Of a DNA stretch of 64,000 nt, positions 44,527 to 53,380 are shown piece by piece. Below the pieces are notes generated by a model that did no database searches, was not told the DNA's origin, and saw nothing but the letters and a program-made list of their open reading frames with translations. Every line of letters starts with the position of its first letter. Positions within the stretch are counted from its first letter, which is position 1. Both the position numbers and the translations under genes were made by a program. Source of the DNA: Sphaerisporangium fuscum (lineage in GTDB: Bacteria > Actinomycetota > Actinomycetes > Streptosporangiales > Streptosporangiaceae); the NCBI RefSeq assembly GCF_018531465.1, contig NZ_JAHDTF010000033.1, forward strand, positions 62,001-126,000, in the 5' to 3' direction.

Positions 44527-44647
44527 GCGGCCTCCGAAGCCGCCTTCGAACAACTAGGCCAGGACGTACGAACAGGCCGGGTCCCCGAGGGCCGGAACCT
44601 GGGATCTGACCCATTCCAGCCCCCACCGGCCCTCGAAGTGGTCAGGG

Positions 44648-45355
44648 TCAGATCGCGGGCACTTCCCGGGCCCGCTCGATGTCCGGGCCGCGGTAGAGCT
44701 CCTCGGGAATTCGTGCCAGCGTCGACGGGTGCACCTGCGGGCCGAGCCCGTAGAGCTTCTGGAAGCTCATGATCATTGGGCGCCACGCATCCGGGTCGAT
44801 GCGGTCGTTCGTCCCCTTCATCCGGATCTCCTCGTGCACATGGACGCGCTGCACGCGCACCTCGAAGACCAGGATCCCGCCGCGCTGCCCCTCGTCGTCC
44901 TCGGCGAGCGGGTGCACCGCCTCGACGACCGCCTCCATGTTCACCGGGCACTCGGCCACCCGCGGCGGCGTCACGGTCTCGGCGGCGATCGCCGTCAGCC
45001 CGGCCCGCCGGAACTTGTCGCGCACATGGCGGTAGCCCCGCTCGTACTTGCGCTCGGGAACCGGGTCCGCCCCGGTCGTCAGCGCCAGCCGGTCGACGGC
45101 CGAGGCGAGCGCGTCGGAGGGCAGGTTCATCACGCACTCACGGGTACGCAGCATGTTCTGTGCGGTCTGTGAACGAGAGCCGAGGCCCAGCATGGCCCGC
45201 CACCCGAGCCAGAAGGCCGACGACATGGGCGCGAGGTTCGGCGAGCCGTCCTCGTTCGAGGTCGAGAGCAGCACCACAGGCGTACCGAAGTAGAGAATGC
45301 CCGGTTCGATCCTGCTGTGCGTCGAGGTGGTCGCAGTCACGCGCCCCAGTCTCAC
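44648..45355 (-). CDS. Flavin reductase-like protein (FMN-binding split barrel)
   Basis: A 235-residue flavin-binding protein. GILYFGTPVVLLSTSNEDGS and NLAPMSSAFWLGWRAMLGLG are the beta-barrel strands, and QTAQNMLRTRECVMNLPS the conserved helix. Related proteins reduce FMN or handle flavin in small-molecule oxidation. Start is uncertain: GTG 45355 or GTG 45340. No obvious oxygenase partner is adjacent. Confidence 0.8.
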   Translation of the reverse strand: MRLGRVTATTSTHSRIEPGILYFGTPVVLLSTSNEDGSPNLAPMSSAFWLGWRAMLGLGSRSQTAQNMLRTRECVMNLPSDALASAVDRLALTTGADPVPERKYERGYRHVRDKFRRAGLTAIAAETVTPPRVAECPVNMEAVVEAVHPLAEDDEGQRGGILVFEVRVQRVHVHEEIRMKGTNDRIDPDAWRPMIMSFQKLYGLGPQVHPSTLARIPEELYRGPDIERAREVPAI

Positions 45356-45472
45356 CCAGGCGGTTCACGGGAAGCTGGCGGAGATCGGACCTGGCGTTCG
45401 AAGCGGTTCCACCGGCGGGCGCGGCCCTCGCACCGTGATCGTACGCCGGCCGGCCGGCCACCGGACTCCCGG

Positions 45473-46387
45473 TCACCGGCCGCGCGCCGCCACGTACGCC
45501 CGCGCCGTCTCCAGGAAGCGGGTGAGGAGCGGGGTGGAGTCCTCACGGCGGTGGCACAGCGTGACCGTCGTACGTGGAGAACCTCCCGCGAGCCGCCGGT
45601 AGGCGACCCCGGTGATCCGGATGCGCCGGACGCCCGCGGGTGCGAGGCTAACCCCCAGCCCGGCCGCGACCAGCGCGCACACCGTCTGCCACTCCACCGC
45701 CCGCTGCGCGACGCGTGGTGTGAAACCGGCCCGGCGGCAGAGCTCGACCAGCCGGTCGTGGAACTCGGGACCGTGCTCACGCGGGAAGAGCACCAACGGC
45801 TCCCCGGCCAGCGCCTCCAGCGGCACGCGGCGCTCGCCGGCCAGCGGATGGGTCGCGGGGAGCACGGCCACGACCTCCTCCGACAGCAGCGGCTCGGCGG
45901 TCAGCCCTTCCCGGTCGACGGCCTCGCGCACCAGTCCGACGTCGATGCGCTCGGCGTGCAGGGCCCGCACCTGTTCGGTCGTCGTCATCTCGTGAACCTC
46001 CAGGCGGACCCCTTCGTGCGCCTGCCGGAAGGCCGCGATCACCCCGGGAAGGACGGTCAGCGCGAGAGAGGCCGCGAAGCCGAGCCGCAACGTCCCGAGC
46101 TCACCCCTGCCCGTCCGCCTGGCGGCTTCCAGCCCGCTGTTCACCTGCTCCAGGGCCTGGCGCGCGGCGGGAAGCAACTGCCGTCCGGCCGGCGTGAGCC
46201 TGACCCCGCGCGAGGTGCGCTCGAACAGCGGGTAGCCCACCCGCTCCTCCAGCCTGCGGATCTGCTGGCTGAACGGCGGCTGCGCGATCCCGAGCCGTTC
46301 GGCCGCGCGCCCGAAGTGCAGCTCACCGGCCAGCACCACGAACGCGTGAAGCTGCCGCGACTCCAGCTCGGGGCGGGGTTCATCCAT
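45473..46387 (-). CDS. LysR-family transcriptional regulator
   Basis: A 304-residue LysR regulator. N-terminal helix-turn-helix (about 8-66): ESRQLHAFVVLAGELHFGRA then GIAQPPFSQQIRRLEERVG. C-terminal co-inducer domain from about 95. The frame-consistent ATG is 46387 (MDEPRPELES). It is divergent from a RidA-like gene 73 bases away, the usual layout for LysR control of the neighbour. Confidence 0.93.
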   Translation of the reverse strand: MDEPRPELESRQLHAFVVLAGELHFGRAAERLGIAQPPFSQQIRRLEERVGYPLFERTSRGVRLTPAGRQLLPAARQALEQVNSGLEAARRTGRGELGTLRLGFAASLALTVLPGVIAAFRQAHEGVRLEVHEMTTTEQVRALHAERIDVGLVREAVDREGLTAEPLLSEEVVAVLPATHPLAGERRVPLEALAGEPLVLFPREHGPEFHDRLVELCRRAGFTPRVAQRAVEWQTVCALVAAGLGVSLAPAGVRRIRITGVAYRRLAGGSPRTTVTLCHRREDSTPLLTRFLETARAYVAARGR

Positions 46388-46460
46388 ATCACCAGAGATA
46401 TCACCGGTGTGCTGTAGGCGTGTTGGACATATCGATCGAGGCCCTGTGAGGATGCTCGCC
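46388..46460. promoter_or_regulatory. LysR/RidA divergent promoter region
   Basis: Contains CACCGGTG (46402-46409), an 8-bp perfect palindrome, and nested GATA/TATC repeats. A LysR binding site is expected here; I cannot fix its borders. Confidence 0.45.
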
Positions 46461-46865
46461 ATGACGGCAGCACGCAGGTTGATCTCCAGCGGATCCGGCT
46501 TCGAGAAGGCCATCGGGTACTCCCGGGCGGTCGTCGTGGACGGATGGGTGCACGTGTCCGGCACGACGGGCTTCGACTACCGGACGATGACGATCTCCGA
46601 CGATGTGGTGGAGCAGGCGGAACAGTGCCTGCGCAACATCGAGGCCGCCTTGCGGGAGGCCGGGGCCGCCCTCGCGGACGTGGTCCGGGTCACCTACATG
46701 CTCCCGGACCCCGGCGACTTCGAACCCTGCTGGCCGACCCTCCGCCGCCACTTCGAGGACATCCGCCCGGCCGCCACCATGATCGCCTGCGGCCTGTCGG
46801 ACCCGAGAATGCGCATAGAGATCGAGGTGACCGCGTACATCGGCAGCGGGCGCTCACCATCCTGA
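46461..46865 (+). CDS. RidA/YjgF-family protein (Arg-less)
   Basis: A 134-residue RidA-fold protein: VVVDGWVHVSGTTGFD, AEQCLRNIEAALREAGAALA, VVRVTYMLPDP, IEIEVTAYIGSG. In true RidA the motif before the last strands is R-x-x-x-E with an arginine that deaminates enamine intermediates. Here that site reads RPAATMIACGL, with Ala where the Arg would be, so canonical 2-aminoacrylate deaminase activity is doubtful. Start at 46461 after GAGGATGCTCGCC. Divergent from the LysR gene. Confidence 0.88.
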   Translation: MTAARRLISSGSGFEKAIGYSRAVVVDGWVHVSGTTGFDYRTMTISDDVVEQAEQCLRNIEAALREAGAALADVVRVTYMLPDPGDFEPCWPTLRRHFEDIRPAATMIACGLSDPRMRIEIEVTAYIGSGRSPS

Positions 46866-47084
46866 AGCGATCATCGGCGCCGGCTCAGCACGGCATCACC
46901 GCTTGAGTACAGCGTCCGGACGTGACGGCCAAGAATGTCGGTCCGTGCCCGTACTGTTGGTCCCGCGGCGGCGCCACGCCTGCCGCTCCCTGCCGTCCGG
47001 CGCCGCCGCCCGCGCCGGACGCGGGTCGGTGTGTCCACCGCCACGCCGAACGACCACGAAGAGTCTCCACGAATCGAGGCACTC

Positions 47085-47870
47085 TTGAGCACCGTCACCT
47101 CTCAGGACGGCACGATCATCGACTACGACCGTCACGGCGACGGGCCGGCCGTCATCTTCGTCGGCGGCGCCACCCAGTACCGCGCCATCGACCAGAACAC
47201 CTCGCAGTTCGCGCAGCGGCTCGCGGCCGAGGGCTTCACGGCGATCGACTACGACCGGCGCGGGCGAGGACGATCCGGCGACACCGCCCCGTGGGCCCTG
47301 GAGCGAGAGGTCGAGGACGTCGCCGCGCTGATCAAGGCGGCCGGTGGCACCGCGACTCTGTACAGCAGCTCGTCGGGAGCGACCGTGGCTCTGGCGGCCG
47401 CGGACGCCGGCGTCGGTGTCACCGCGCTGGCGCTCTACGAGCCGCCGCTGTTCGCCGGCGTCGACCATGCCGAGCACATCGCCACGCTGCGCTCGCTGCT
47501 GGACGCCGGCAAGAACGACGAGGCGATGCGCTACAACATGACCGCGGTGATCGGGGTGCCGCCCCAGGTCGTCGACGGCATGGCGCAGTCGCCCGGATGG
47601 GCGGACATGGTGGCCGTCGCCCCCACGCTCGTCTACGACCTCACGGCGTGCCAGGAGATCAACACCGATCCCGACTGGCCCGGCCGCTGGGCCGCGATCA
47701 CGGTGCCGGCGATCGTGTACTCGGGTGACCAGACCTTCCCCGGCATGCCCGAGGCCGCCGACGCGGTGGCGGCGGCTCTGCCCGACGCGACGCGACGCGT
47801 CCTCCCGGGCCAAGGCCACGGCCCCACTCCCGACGCCATCGTGCCAGCGCTCCTGGAGTTCCTCCGCTGA
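47085..47870 (+). CDS. Alpha/beta hydrolase
   Basis: A 261-residue alpha/beta hydrolase fold. Oxyanion region VIFVGGATQYR, nucleophile elbow LYSSSSGATVALAA (Ser near 95), acid in VYSGDQTFPGMP, and His in LPGQGHGPTP. I start it at TTG 47085 because GAGG stands at the right distance; the frame is open further upstream to 46935. No signal peptide. Esterase, haloperoxidase-like or lactonase; no further guess. Confidence 0.82.
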   Translation: MSTVTSQDGTIIDYDRHGDGPAVIFVGGATQYRAIDQNTSQFAQRLAAEGFTAIDYDRRGRGRSGDTAPWALEREVEDVAALIKAAGGTATLYSSSSGATVALAAADAGVGVTALALYEPPLFAGVDHAEHIATLRSLLDAGKNDEAMRYNMTAVIGVPPQVVDGMAQSPGWADMVAVAPTLVYDLTACQEINTDPDWPGRWAAITVPAIVYSGDQTFPGMPEAADAVAAALPDATRRVLPGQGHGPTPDAIVPALLEFLR

Positions 47871-48004
47871 GCCGGCCGGCCCGCTGACGGACGATCGCGG
47901 AGGTCTTCACGAAGTCATCGCTTCGCGAGGACCCCGCGGTCACCGCCTCCGGCGAAGGGAAGGTTGCCGCGTACGCACGGCGGCCTTCCCTCCTGGCCTG
48001 GTCG

Positions 48005-48787
48005 TCACGCCACCTTGGACGACGGCGCGCTCCAGGTGTTGCAGGAGCCCGGGTCGGCGGACTTGAAGCCCTGGTTGATCCAATAGGTGAGCGACTTCCT
48101 GGTGCCGTCGTGCTTGCTCTCCCAGCCGCGCACGAAGTAGAGCAGATCGTCCCACTCGTCCTTGCTGCGGTGGAGTGACTTCCAAACGCTGCCGATGAAG
48201 GCTCCGGAAAAACAGACGTTCTGCAGGCTGTACCGCCGGTCCTGTTCGGCAAGCTCGGACTTATTGCGGTACGTCATGTCCTGCCAGGCAGAAAACACGC
48301 CCGCCATGTTCTGCACGTGCTCACCGTAATAGGTCGCCAGCAGATTGAACAGGAACAGGTCCTCCGGCTCCTCCAGAAGCCTCTTGCTCAGCAGGATCTG
48401 AATGGTCCGCGAGGCGTCGCAGTAGTAGGCGTCCCAGTCCTTGTCCCACTTCACCTGACAGAACTTCGCAGGCGCCTTGGTCACGTATGTCACCCTAGGT
48501 TTCGACCACTTCACGCCCGCCTTCTCCAGATGCGCGGACCAGGTGTCGTCAAGGCAGGTCAGGACACTGTTCAGGTAGCTTTTCGCCGAACCCGCGTTCA
48601 GCTTCTTCACCGGCTTTTCCGGGCACTTGCCGACCGGCAGCGGTCCGGCCGAGTACAACGGATTGTCGGTGAGAGCGGCGCTCTTCACCGGATAGGCGGC
48701 GGCCGAAGTGGCGGCGGCGGACGCGGGAACGGCCGGGAGGATCCCCACGGCCACCGAACCGGCAAGAACCGTCAAGATACGTTTCAC
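48005..48787 (-). CDS. Secreted peptidase-like protein, degenerate HExxH (neutral zinc metallopeptidase family)
   Basis: A 260-residue exported protein. Signal peptide 1-25 (VKRILTVLAGSVAVGILPAV ending ASA). It follows the actinobacterial YpfJ-like neutral zinc metallopeptidase layout: CLDDTWSAHLEKAGVKWSKP, YCDASRTIQILLSKRLLEE, then LLATYYGEHVQNMAG where active members have HEYGHHVQ. The zinc HExxH is thus TYYGEH. Cys residues suggest disulphides. The GTG at 48787 is my choice because it begins the signal peptide. Likely a pseudo-peptidase. Unknown substrate or partner. Confidence 0.75.
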   Translation of the reverse strand: MKRILTVLAGSVAVGILPAVPASAAATSAAAYPVKSAALTDNPLYSAGPLPVGKCPEKPVKKLNAGSAKSYLNSVLTCLDDTWSAHLEKAGVKWSKPRVTYVTKAPAKFCQVKWDKDWDAYYCDASRTIQILLSKRLLEEPEDLFLFNLLATYYGEHVQNMAGVFSAWQDMTYRNKSELAEQDRRYSLQNVCFSGAFIGSVWKSLHRSKDEWDDLLYFVRGWESKHDGTRKSLTYWINQGFKSADPGSCNTWSAPSSKVA

Positions 48788-49070
48788 GAGTGACGAGGTT
48801 AGAGGAAGGTTAAAGACCAGGTAAAGCGGTTCGGTTGCGATTGCGTTTCGACTCGCCATACGACAGAAGTGACGTCCGCGACGGCGCGCCCGGCTGAAAT
48901 GCATCGCCCATTCCGCCGTGGGGCCGCATCGCCGGCAGGAGACCGTGCCGCGTCGATTCGTCGGCGACGGGAGGCGTGAGGGAGGCGCAGGAGGGCAGCA
49001 GTGACAGCCGCGGAACTCAGCGGACGGTCGGCGGGCCAGGCGACTTGCTGAAGTAGCCGGAGGAGGACGT

Positions 49071-51533
49071 ATGCCGCGAATCGACAGGATCGGCGATCCC
49101 TGGGGCACGCGCACCCCGTACGGGCCGGGAGAGCCCTGGCCGACCCGCGTGGACACGTATCTACGTCCAGGAGTCACCCCCGATGAGGTGGACCGCTGGG
49201 TGCAGAGCGCGACGATGTTGCACAGCAACGGCGACGGCCTGGACATCGCGGTCAAGGACGGACAGATCGTCGGGGTACGGGGACGCGCCGAGGATCGCGT
49301 CAACCACGGCCGCCTCGGGCCGACCGACCTGTACGGCTGGCAGGCGAACGCCTCACCGGACCGGCTGGTCCGGCCGCTCGTCCGGGAGGGCGGCCGACTG
49401 GTCGAGACCGACTGGGACACCGCCATGGACCGCGTGACCGGGCGCCTGCGGGAGCTGCTCGACGAGCGCGGCCCCAGCTCGGTCGGCTTCTACACCACCG
49501 GTCAGCTGTTCCTGGAGGAGTACTACACCCTCGCCCTCGTCGCGCACGGCGGCATCGGCACCAATCACGTCGACGGCAACACCCGCCTGTGCACGGCGAC
49601 CGCGGCGGCCGCCCTCAAGGAGTCCTTCGGCTGCGACGGCCAGCCGGCGAGCTACACCGACATCGACCATGCCGACGTCATCGTCCTTTACGGCCACAAC
49701 ATGGCCGAGACGCAGACCGTCCTGTGGACGCGCGTCCTCGACCGGCTCGCCGGCCCGAACCCGCCCGCGCTCGTCTGCGTCGACCCGCGGAGGACCCCCG
49801 TCGCCCGCGCCGCCACCGTCCACCTGGCGAACCGTCCCGGTACGAACGTCGCCCTGATGAACGGCTTGCTGCACGAGATCCTCGCCCACGGCTGGATCGA
49901 CGAGGACTACCTGCGCCGCAACGTGGTCGGCTTCGAGGAACTGCGCAAGACGGTGGACCAGTACCCCGTCGAGGAGGTCGCGCGTATCTGCGACGTCCCC
50001 GAGAGCGACCTGCGCGAGGCCGCGCGGCTGATCGGCACGGCCGAACGTCTGCTCTCCACCGTCCTGCAGGGCTTCTACCAGTCCCACCAGGCGACGGCCG
50101 CCGCGGTGCAGGTGAACAACGTGCACCTGGTCCGCGGCATGCTGGGAAGCCCCGGCTGCGGCGTCCTGCAGATGAACGGGCAGCCCAGCGCCCAGAACAC
50201 GCGCGAGTGCGGCGCGGACGGCGACCTGCCGGGCTTCCGCAACTGGTCGAACGACGCGCACGTCCGCGACCTCGCCCGCGTCTGGAACGTCGACCCCATG
50301 GCGATCCCGCACTACTCGCCGCCCACCCACGCCATGCAGATGTTCCGGTACATGGAGGAGGGATCCATCCGCTTCCTCCACGTCATCGGGTCCAACCCCG
50401 CCGTGTCGCTGCCGGAGCTGCGCCGCATCCGGTCGATCCTGTCCCAGGAACGGCTCTTCCTGGTCGTGCAGGACATCTTCCTGTCCGAGACCGCGCAGCT
50501 CGCCGACGTGGTGCTGCCGGCGGCGGCCTGGGGGGAGAAGACCGGGACGTTCACCAACGCCGACCGCACCGTGCACCTGTCGGAGAAGGCGGTGGAACCA
50601 CCGGGCGAGGCCCGATCGGACCTGGACATCTTCCTCGACCTGGCCCGGCGGCTCGACCTGCGGGACAAGGACGGCGGCCCGCTGGTCAAGTGGACCGACG
50701 CCGAGGGGGCGTTCGAAGGCTGGAAGGAATGCTCGCGCGGCCGTCCGTGCGACTACAGCGGCCTGTCGTACGCCAGGCTGCGCGGCTCCGGCGGCATCCA
50801 GTGGCCGTGCGACGATGAGCACCCGGACGGCACCGAGCGTCTGTACGCCGACGGCCGGTTCCGCAGTACCCCGGAGGACTGCGAGAGTTACGGACGCGAT
50901 CTGATCACCGGCGCGCCCCTGTCCGACACCGAGTACAAGGCGCTCAACCCCTGGGGAAAGGCCGTCATCAAGGCGGCCGAGTACTTCCCGCCGCACGAGA
51001 CGACCCGCGACGAGTACCCCTTCTGGCTGACCACCGGCCGCACCCTCTACCACTTCCACACGCGGACCAAGACCGCCAGGGCACCCCAGCTCCAGCGGGC
51101 GGCCCCGGAGGTGTGGGTGGAGATGTCCGTCGCCGACGCCCAACGGCTGGGGTTCTCCGAGGGCGACCTGCTCGAGGTCGCGACGGCGCGGGGGGAGGTC
51201 CGCGCGCGGCTGCGGGTGAGCGGGATCCGCGACGGCGTCCTGTTCCTGCCGTTCCACTACGGCTACTGGGACCGTCCCGGCGGCGACGGTCCGGACGGCG
51301 GTCCCGGCCGGGCGGCGAACGAGCTGACGCCCACGGACTGGGACGCCGCGTCGAAGCAGCCGATCTTCAAGACCGCCGCCGCCCGGGTGTCGCTGGTGGA
51401 GCGTGGTGACGGCAGGCCGTCGACGGCTCCGACGACCACGGCGTCCGCACCGGCCGCGGCCGTTCCCCCTACCGCCGGCGACCACACGGCACATGCGGAA
51501 GAGACGGTCATGACGACGGGAGGCGCGTCGTGA
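49071..51533 (+). CDS. Molybdopterin oxidoreductase lacking N-terminal Fe-S cysteines
   Basis: An 820-residue DMSO-reductase-family enzyme. The MGD-binding core is intact (GHNMAETQTVLWTRVLDR; RGMLGSPGCGVLQMNGQPS; VVLPAAAWGEKTGTFTNADR; FWLTTGRTLYHFHTRT) and NTRLCTATAAAA supplies the Mo-ligand Cys near 174. The usual CxxCxxxC cluster site is replaced by WVQSATMLHSNGDGLDIAV (about 43-61) and the fourth Cys region reads RLGPTDLYGW. Closest in layout to assimilatory nitrate reductase/formate dehydrogenase. A Thr/Ala-rich tail (about 785-820) follows. Start at 49071 after GGAGGAGG. Electron route is unclear. Confidence 0.92.
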   Translation: MPRIDRIGDPWGTRTPYGPGEPWPTRVDTYLRPGVTPDEVDRWVQSATMLHSNGDGLDIAVKDGQIVGVRGRAEDRVNHGRLGPTDLYGWQANASPDRLVRPLVREGGRLVETDWDTAMDRVTGRLRELLDERGPSSVGFYTTGQLFLEEYYTLALVAHGGIGTNHVDGNTRLCTATAAAALKESFGCDGQPASYTDIDHADVIVLYGHNMAETQTVLWTRVLDRLAGPNPPALVCVDPRRTPVARAATVHLANRPGTNVALMNGLLHEILAHGWIDEDYLRRNVVGFEELRKTVDQYPVEEVARICDVPESDLREAARLIGTAERLLSTVLQGFYQSHQATAAAVQVNNVHLVRGMLGSPGCGVLQMNGQPSAQNTRECGADGDLPGFRNWSNDAHVRDLARVWNVDPMAIPHYSPPTHAMQMFRYMEEGSIRFLHVIGSNPAVSLPELRRIRSILSQERLFLVVQDIFLSETAQLADVVLPAAAWGEKTGTFTNADRTVHLSEKAVEPPGEARSDLDIFLDLARRLDLRDKDGGPLVKWTDAEGAFEGWKECSRGRPCDYSGLSYARLRGSGGIQWPCDDEHPDGTERLYADGRFRSTPEDCESYGRDLITGAPLSDTEYKALNPWGKAVIKAAEYFPPHETTRDEYPFWLTTGRTLYHFHTRTKTARAPQLQRAAPEVWVEMSVADAQRLGFSEGDLLEVATARGEVRARLRVSGIRDGVLFLPFHYGYWDRPGGDGPDGGPGRAANELTPTDWDAASKQPIFKTAAARVSLVERGDGRPSTAPTTTASAPAAAVPPTAGDHTAHAEETVMTTGGAS

Positions 51534-52012
51534 AGCTGGATCTGGTGATCCGGGAACTGCACCGCTCGGAGAACGAGCTGGCCCATGCTCTGTTGCGGAT
51601 GGCCGAACGGCACAAGGCCGACCACGAGACCCACCACATCACCGCCGACCTCGTCCGCTGGTGCCACGACCACGTACGCGAGCTGGCCGGCATCGGCAAG
51701 CACTACGGGCTGGACCTCGACCCCTCGCCGGCGGGCGAGCCCACCCTTCTCGAACGCGCGCGGGAGAAGGCCGACGAATGGCTGGGCCGGCACCCGCAGC
51801 CGTCCCTGCTCCTGCTGGCCGATCTGCGGCACCTCTACCGCGTCGCCTCCGGAGTCTCCCTGGACTGGGAACTGCTCGCCCAGGCCGCGCAAGGGGCGAA
51901 GCAGGTGGAGCTGCTCGAGCTCGCCGAGCGCTGTCACCCCCAGACCCTCCGGCAGGTGCGCTGGGCGAACGCGCGCCTGAAGGAGTCCGCGGCCCAAGCC
52001 CTGCTCAGCTGA
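51530..52012 (+). CDS. Helical partner protein of the molybdoenzyme
   Basis: A 160-residue protein whose GTG (51530) overlaps the stop of the oxidoreductase gene, giving tight coupling. It is four-helix-like, with ELHRSENELAHALLRMAERH, DHETHHITADLVRWCHDHVR and HLYRVASGVSLDWELLAQAA. His/Glu spacing resembles ferritin-like or hemerythrin-like folds but no complete metal site is seen. From memory, similar proteins follow this molybdoenzyme in other actinomycetes. Role unknown; a dedicated subunit or maturation factor is likely. Confidence 0.75.
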   Translation: MKLDLVIRELHRSENELAHALLRMAERHKADHETHHITADLVRWCHDHVRELAGIGKHYGLDLDPSPAGEPTLLERAREKADEWLGRHPQPSLLLLADLRHLYRVASGVSLDWELLAQAAQGAKQVELLELAERCHPQTLRQVRWANARLKESAAQALLS

Positions 52013-52139
52013 CCGACCCGGTGATGGCGTCGCGTTAGCTCAGGTTTGGGTGATATGCCGTGATGCTTCCCTGATGAGGCGCTTTATCGGGTTGTTCGCT
52101 AGATGCGCCAGGGTATCGGCAGAGGTGGGAGGCGGAACG

Positions 52140-52685
52140 ATGACCGAGAAGCAGATGGAACAGCTCCGTGAGGACGACGTGGTGGCACTGCTCCTGCGTC
52201 AGCACGGCCTCGTGCGGGAGATGTTCGACGAGGTGGACAAGTCCAAGGGAGCCCGGCGAGCCGAGGCGTTCCAGCGTCTGGCACGGATGCTCGCCGTCCA
52301 CGAGGCCGCCGAGGAGGAGGTGGTTCACCCCTACGTCGAGGAGAACATCAAAGGCGCGAAGAAAGTCGTTCAGGCACGGCTGCGCGAGGAGAAGGAGGCC
52401 AAGAAACTCCTGACCCAAATGATGGAGCGCGGCGCGGACGACAAATCCTTCGACAGCGACATCGAGAAGCTGAAGACGGACGTCCTCGAGCACGCCATGA
52501 ACGAGGAGCACGAGGAGTTCCCCATAATCCTGGAAAACACCGGCGAAGACCAGCGACGCGCCATGGGAACGGCCATCAAGGCCGCCGTGCACGCCATCGC
52601 CACGGACAAGGACCTCACTTCACCTCAGGCCATCATGGACCGCACACGCGACGTCATCAACGACAAGATGGGGAAGGGTCGCTGA
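52140..52685 (+). CDS. Hemerythrin HHE-domain protein
   Basis: A 181-residue HHE protein. LLLRQHGLVREMFDEV (about 17-32), HEAAEEEVVHPYVEE (about 55-69) and HAMNEEHEEFPII (about 117-129) supply the diiron ligands. Longer and more charged than the one at 34267, to which it is not a close duplicate. Starts at 52140 after GGGAGGCGGAACG. Next to the molybdoenzyme pair, it may handle oxygen or NO. Confidence 0.9.
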   Translation: MTEKQMEQLREDDVVALLLRQHGLVREMFDEVDKSKGARRAEAFQRLARMLAVHEAAEEEVVHPYVEENIKGAKKVVQARLREEKEAKKLLTQMMERGADDKSFDSDIEKLKTDVLEHAMNEEHEEFPIILENTGEDQRRAMGTAIKAAVHAIATDKDLTSPQAIMDRTRDVINDKMGKGR

Positions 52686-52699
52686 ATCGGCCGGCGTGT

Positions 52700-52960
52700 T
52701 CACTCGTTCACGGACGAAGATCGGACCACGAAGGCCGCCACCAGCCGGATCGCCGCGATGACGACCGCCGGGGCGAGGGTGGTGACGCATATGCCGAGCA
52801 CATCCCGCCATAACACGCCGACCATGAGCGCCACGAAGATCGACGATCCCAGGAACACGGCCAGGTAGAAAACCCTGCGCACGGGTTGCGGCGAACCGAT
52901 CATAAGTGCCCCGACGGCCAGGAGCAGCGAAGGACCGTACACCGTTATCGTGTCGGTCAT
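52700..52960 (-). CDS. Small membrane protein (86 aa)
   Basis: Three predicted membrane helices (SLLLAVGALMIGS; VFYLAVFLGSSIFVALMVGVLW; TTLAPAVVIAAIRLVAAFVV). The ATG at 52960 has a GGAGGGGTCGAAC site. No family recognised. Converges on the hemerythrin gene with a 14-base gap. Confidence 0.75.
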   Translation of the reverse strand: MTDTITVYGPSLLLAVGALMIGSPQPVRRVFYLAVFLGSSIFVALMVGVLWRDVLGICVTTLAPAVVIAAIRLVAAFVVRSSSVNE

Positions 52961-53152
52961 GTTCGACCCCTCCGCCGCGATTGCCGCATGATTTCATCGT
53001 AAGCGGATTCTCATATCGAGAACCTTGCTTCCTTGGAATTCAGGTACCACCGAGGCGCCCCTCTGACCTCGGAGTGGACAACGGCATTCCGGCCGGCTTA
53101 CCGGCGCACCGGTTTCTCCTGGTCGGCGGTCTCGCCGTCGTCGCCGTCGAGG

Positions 53153-53380
53153 TCAGGACCGTTTCGTGAGCGCGGAGGGCTTGTGCACGGCCTTCCTGCC
53201 GCTCTTGTCGCTCTTGACCAGGTACTGCGGTTCCTCGGGCGAGGCGTCCACCACCCGTCCGGCCCGCTCGGTCCTCTTCGTGATCTTCTGCTCGACGGTC
53301 CCCGTCGCCTCGGACCCATGGCTCTTCCAGGCGACCTTGTCTCCCACAGAGATCTCGTCCCTTTTATCCTCTTTTCCCAT
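53153..53380 (-). CDS. DUF2945 protein (hypervirulence-type Tudor-like domain)
   Basis: A 75-residue basic protein. VGDKVAWKSHGSEATGTVEQK then QYLVKSDKSGRKAVHKPSAL match the DUF2945 barrel found in fungal hypervirulence-associated proteins and many bacteria. Start at 53380 (MGKEDKRDE) after GGTGGT; a longer frame to 53428 is less fitting. Cytoplasmic; function unknown. Confidence 0.85.
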   Translation of the reverse strand: MGKEDKRDEISVGDKVAWKSHGSEATGTVEQKITKRTERAGRVVDASPEEPQYLVKSDKSGRKAVHKPSALTKRS

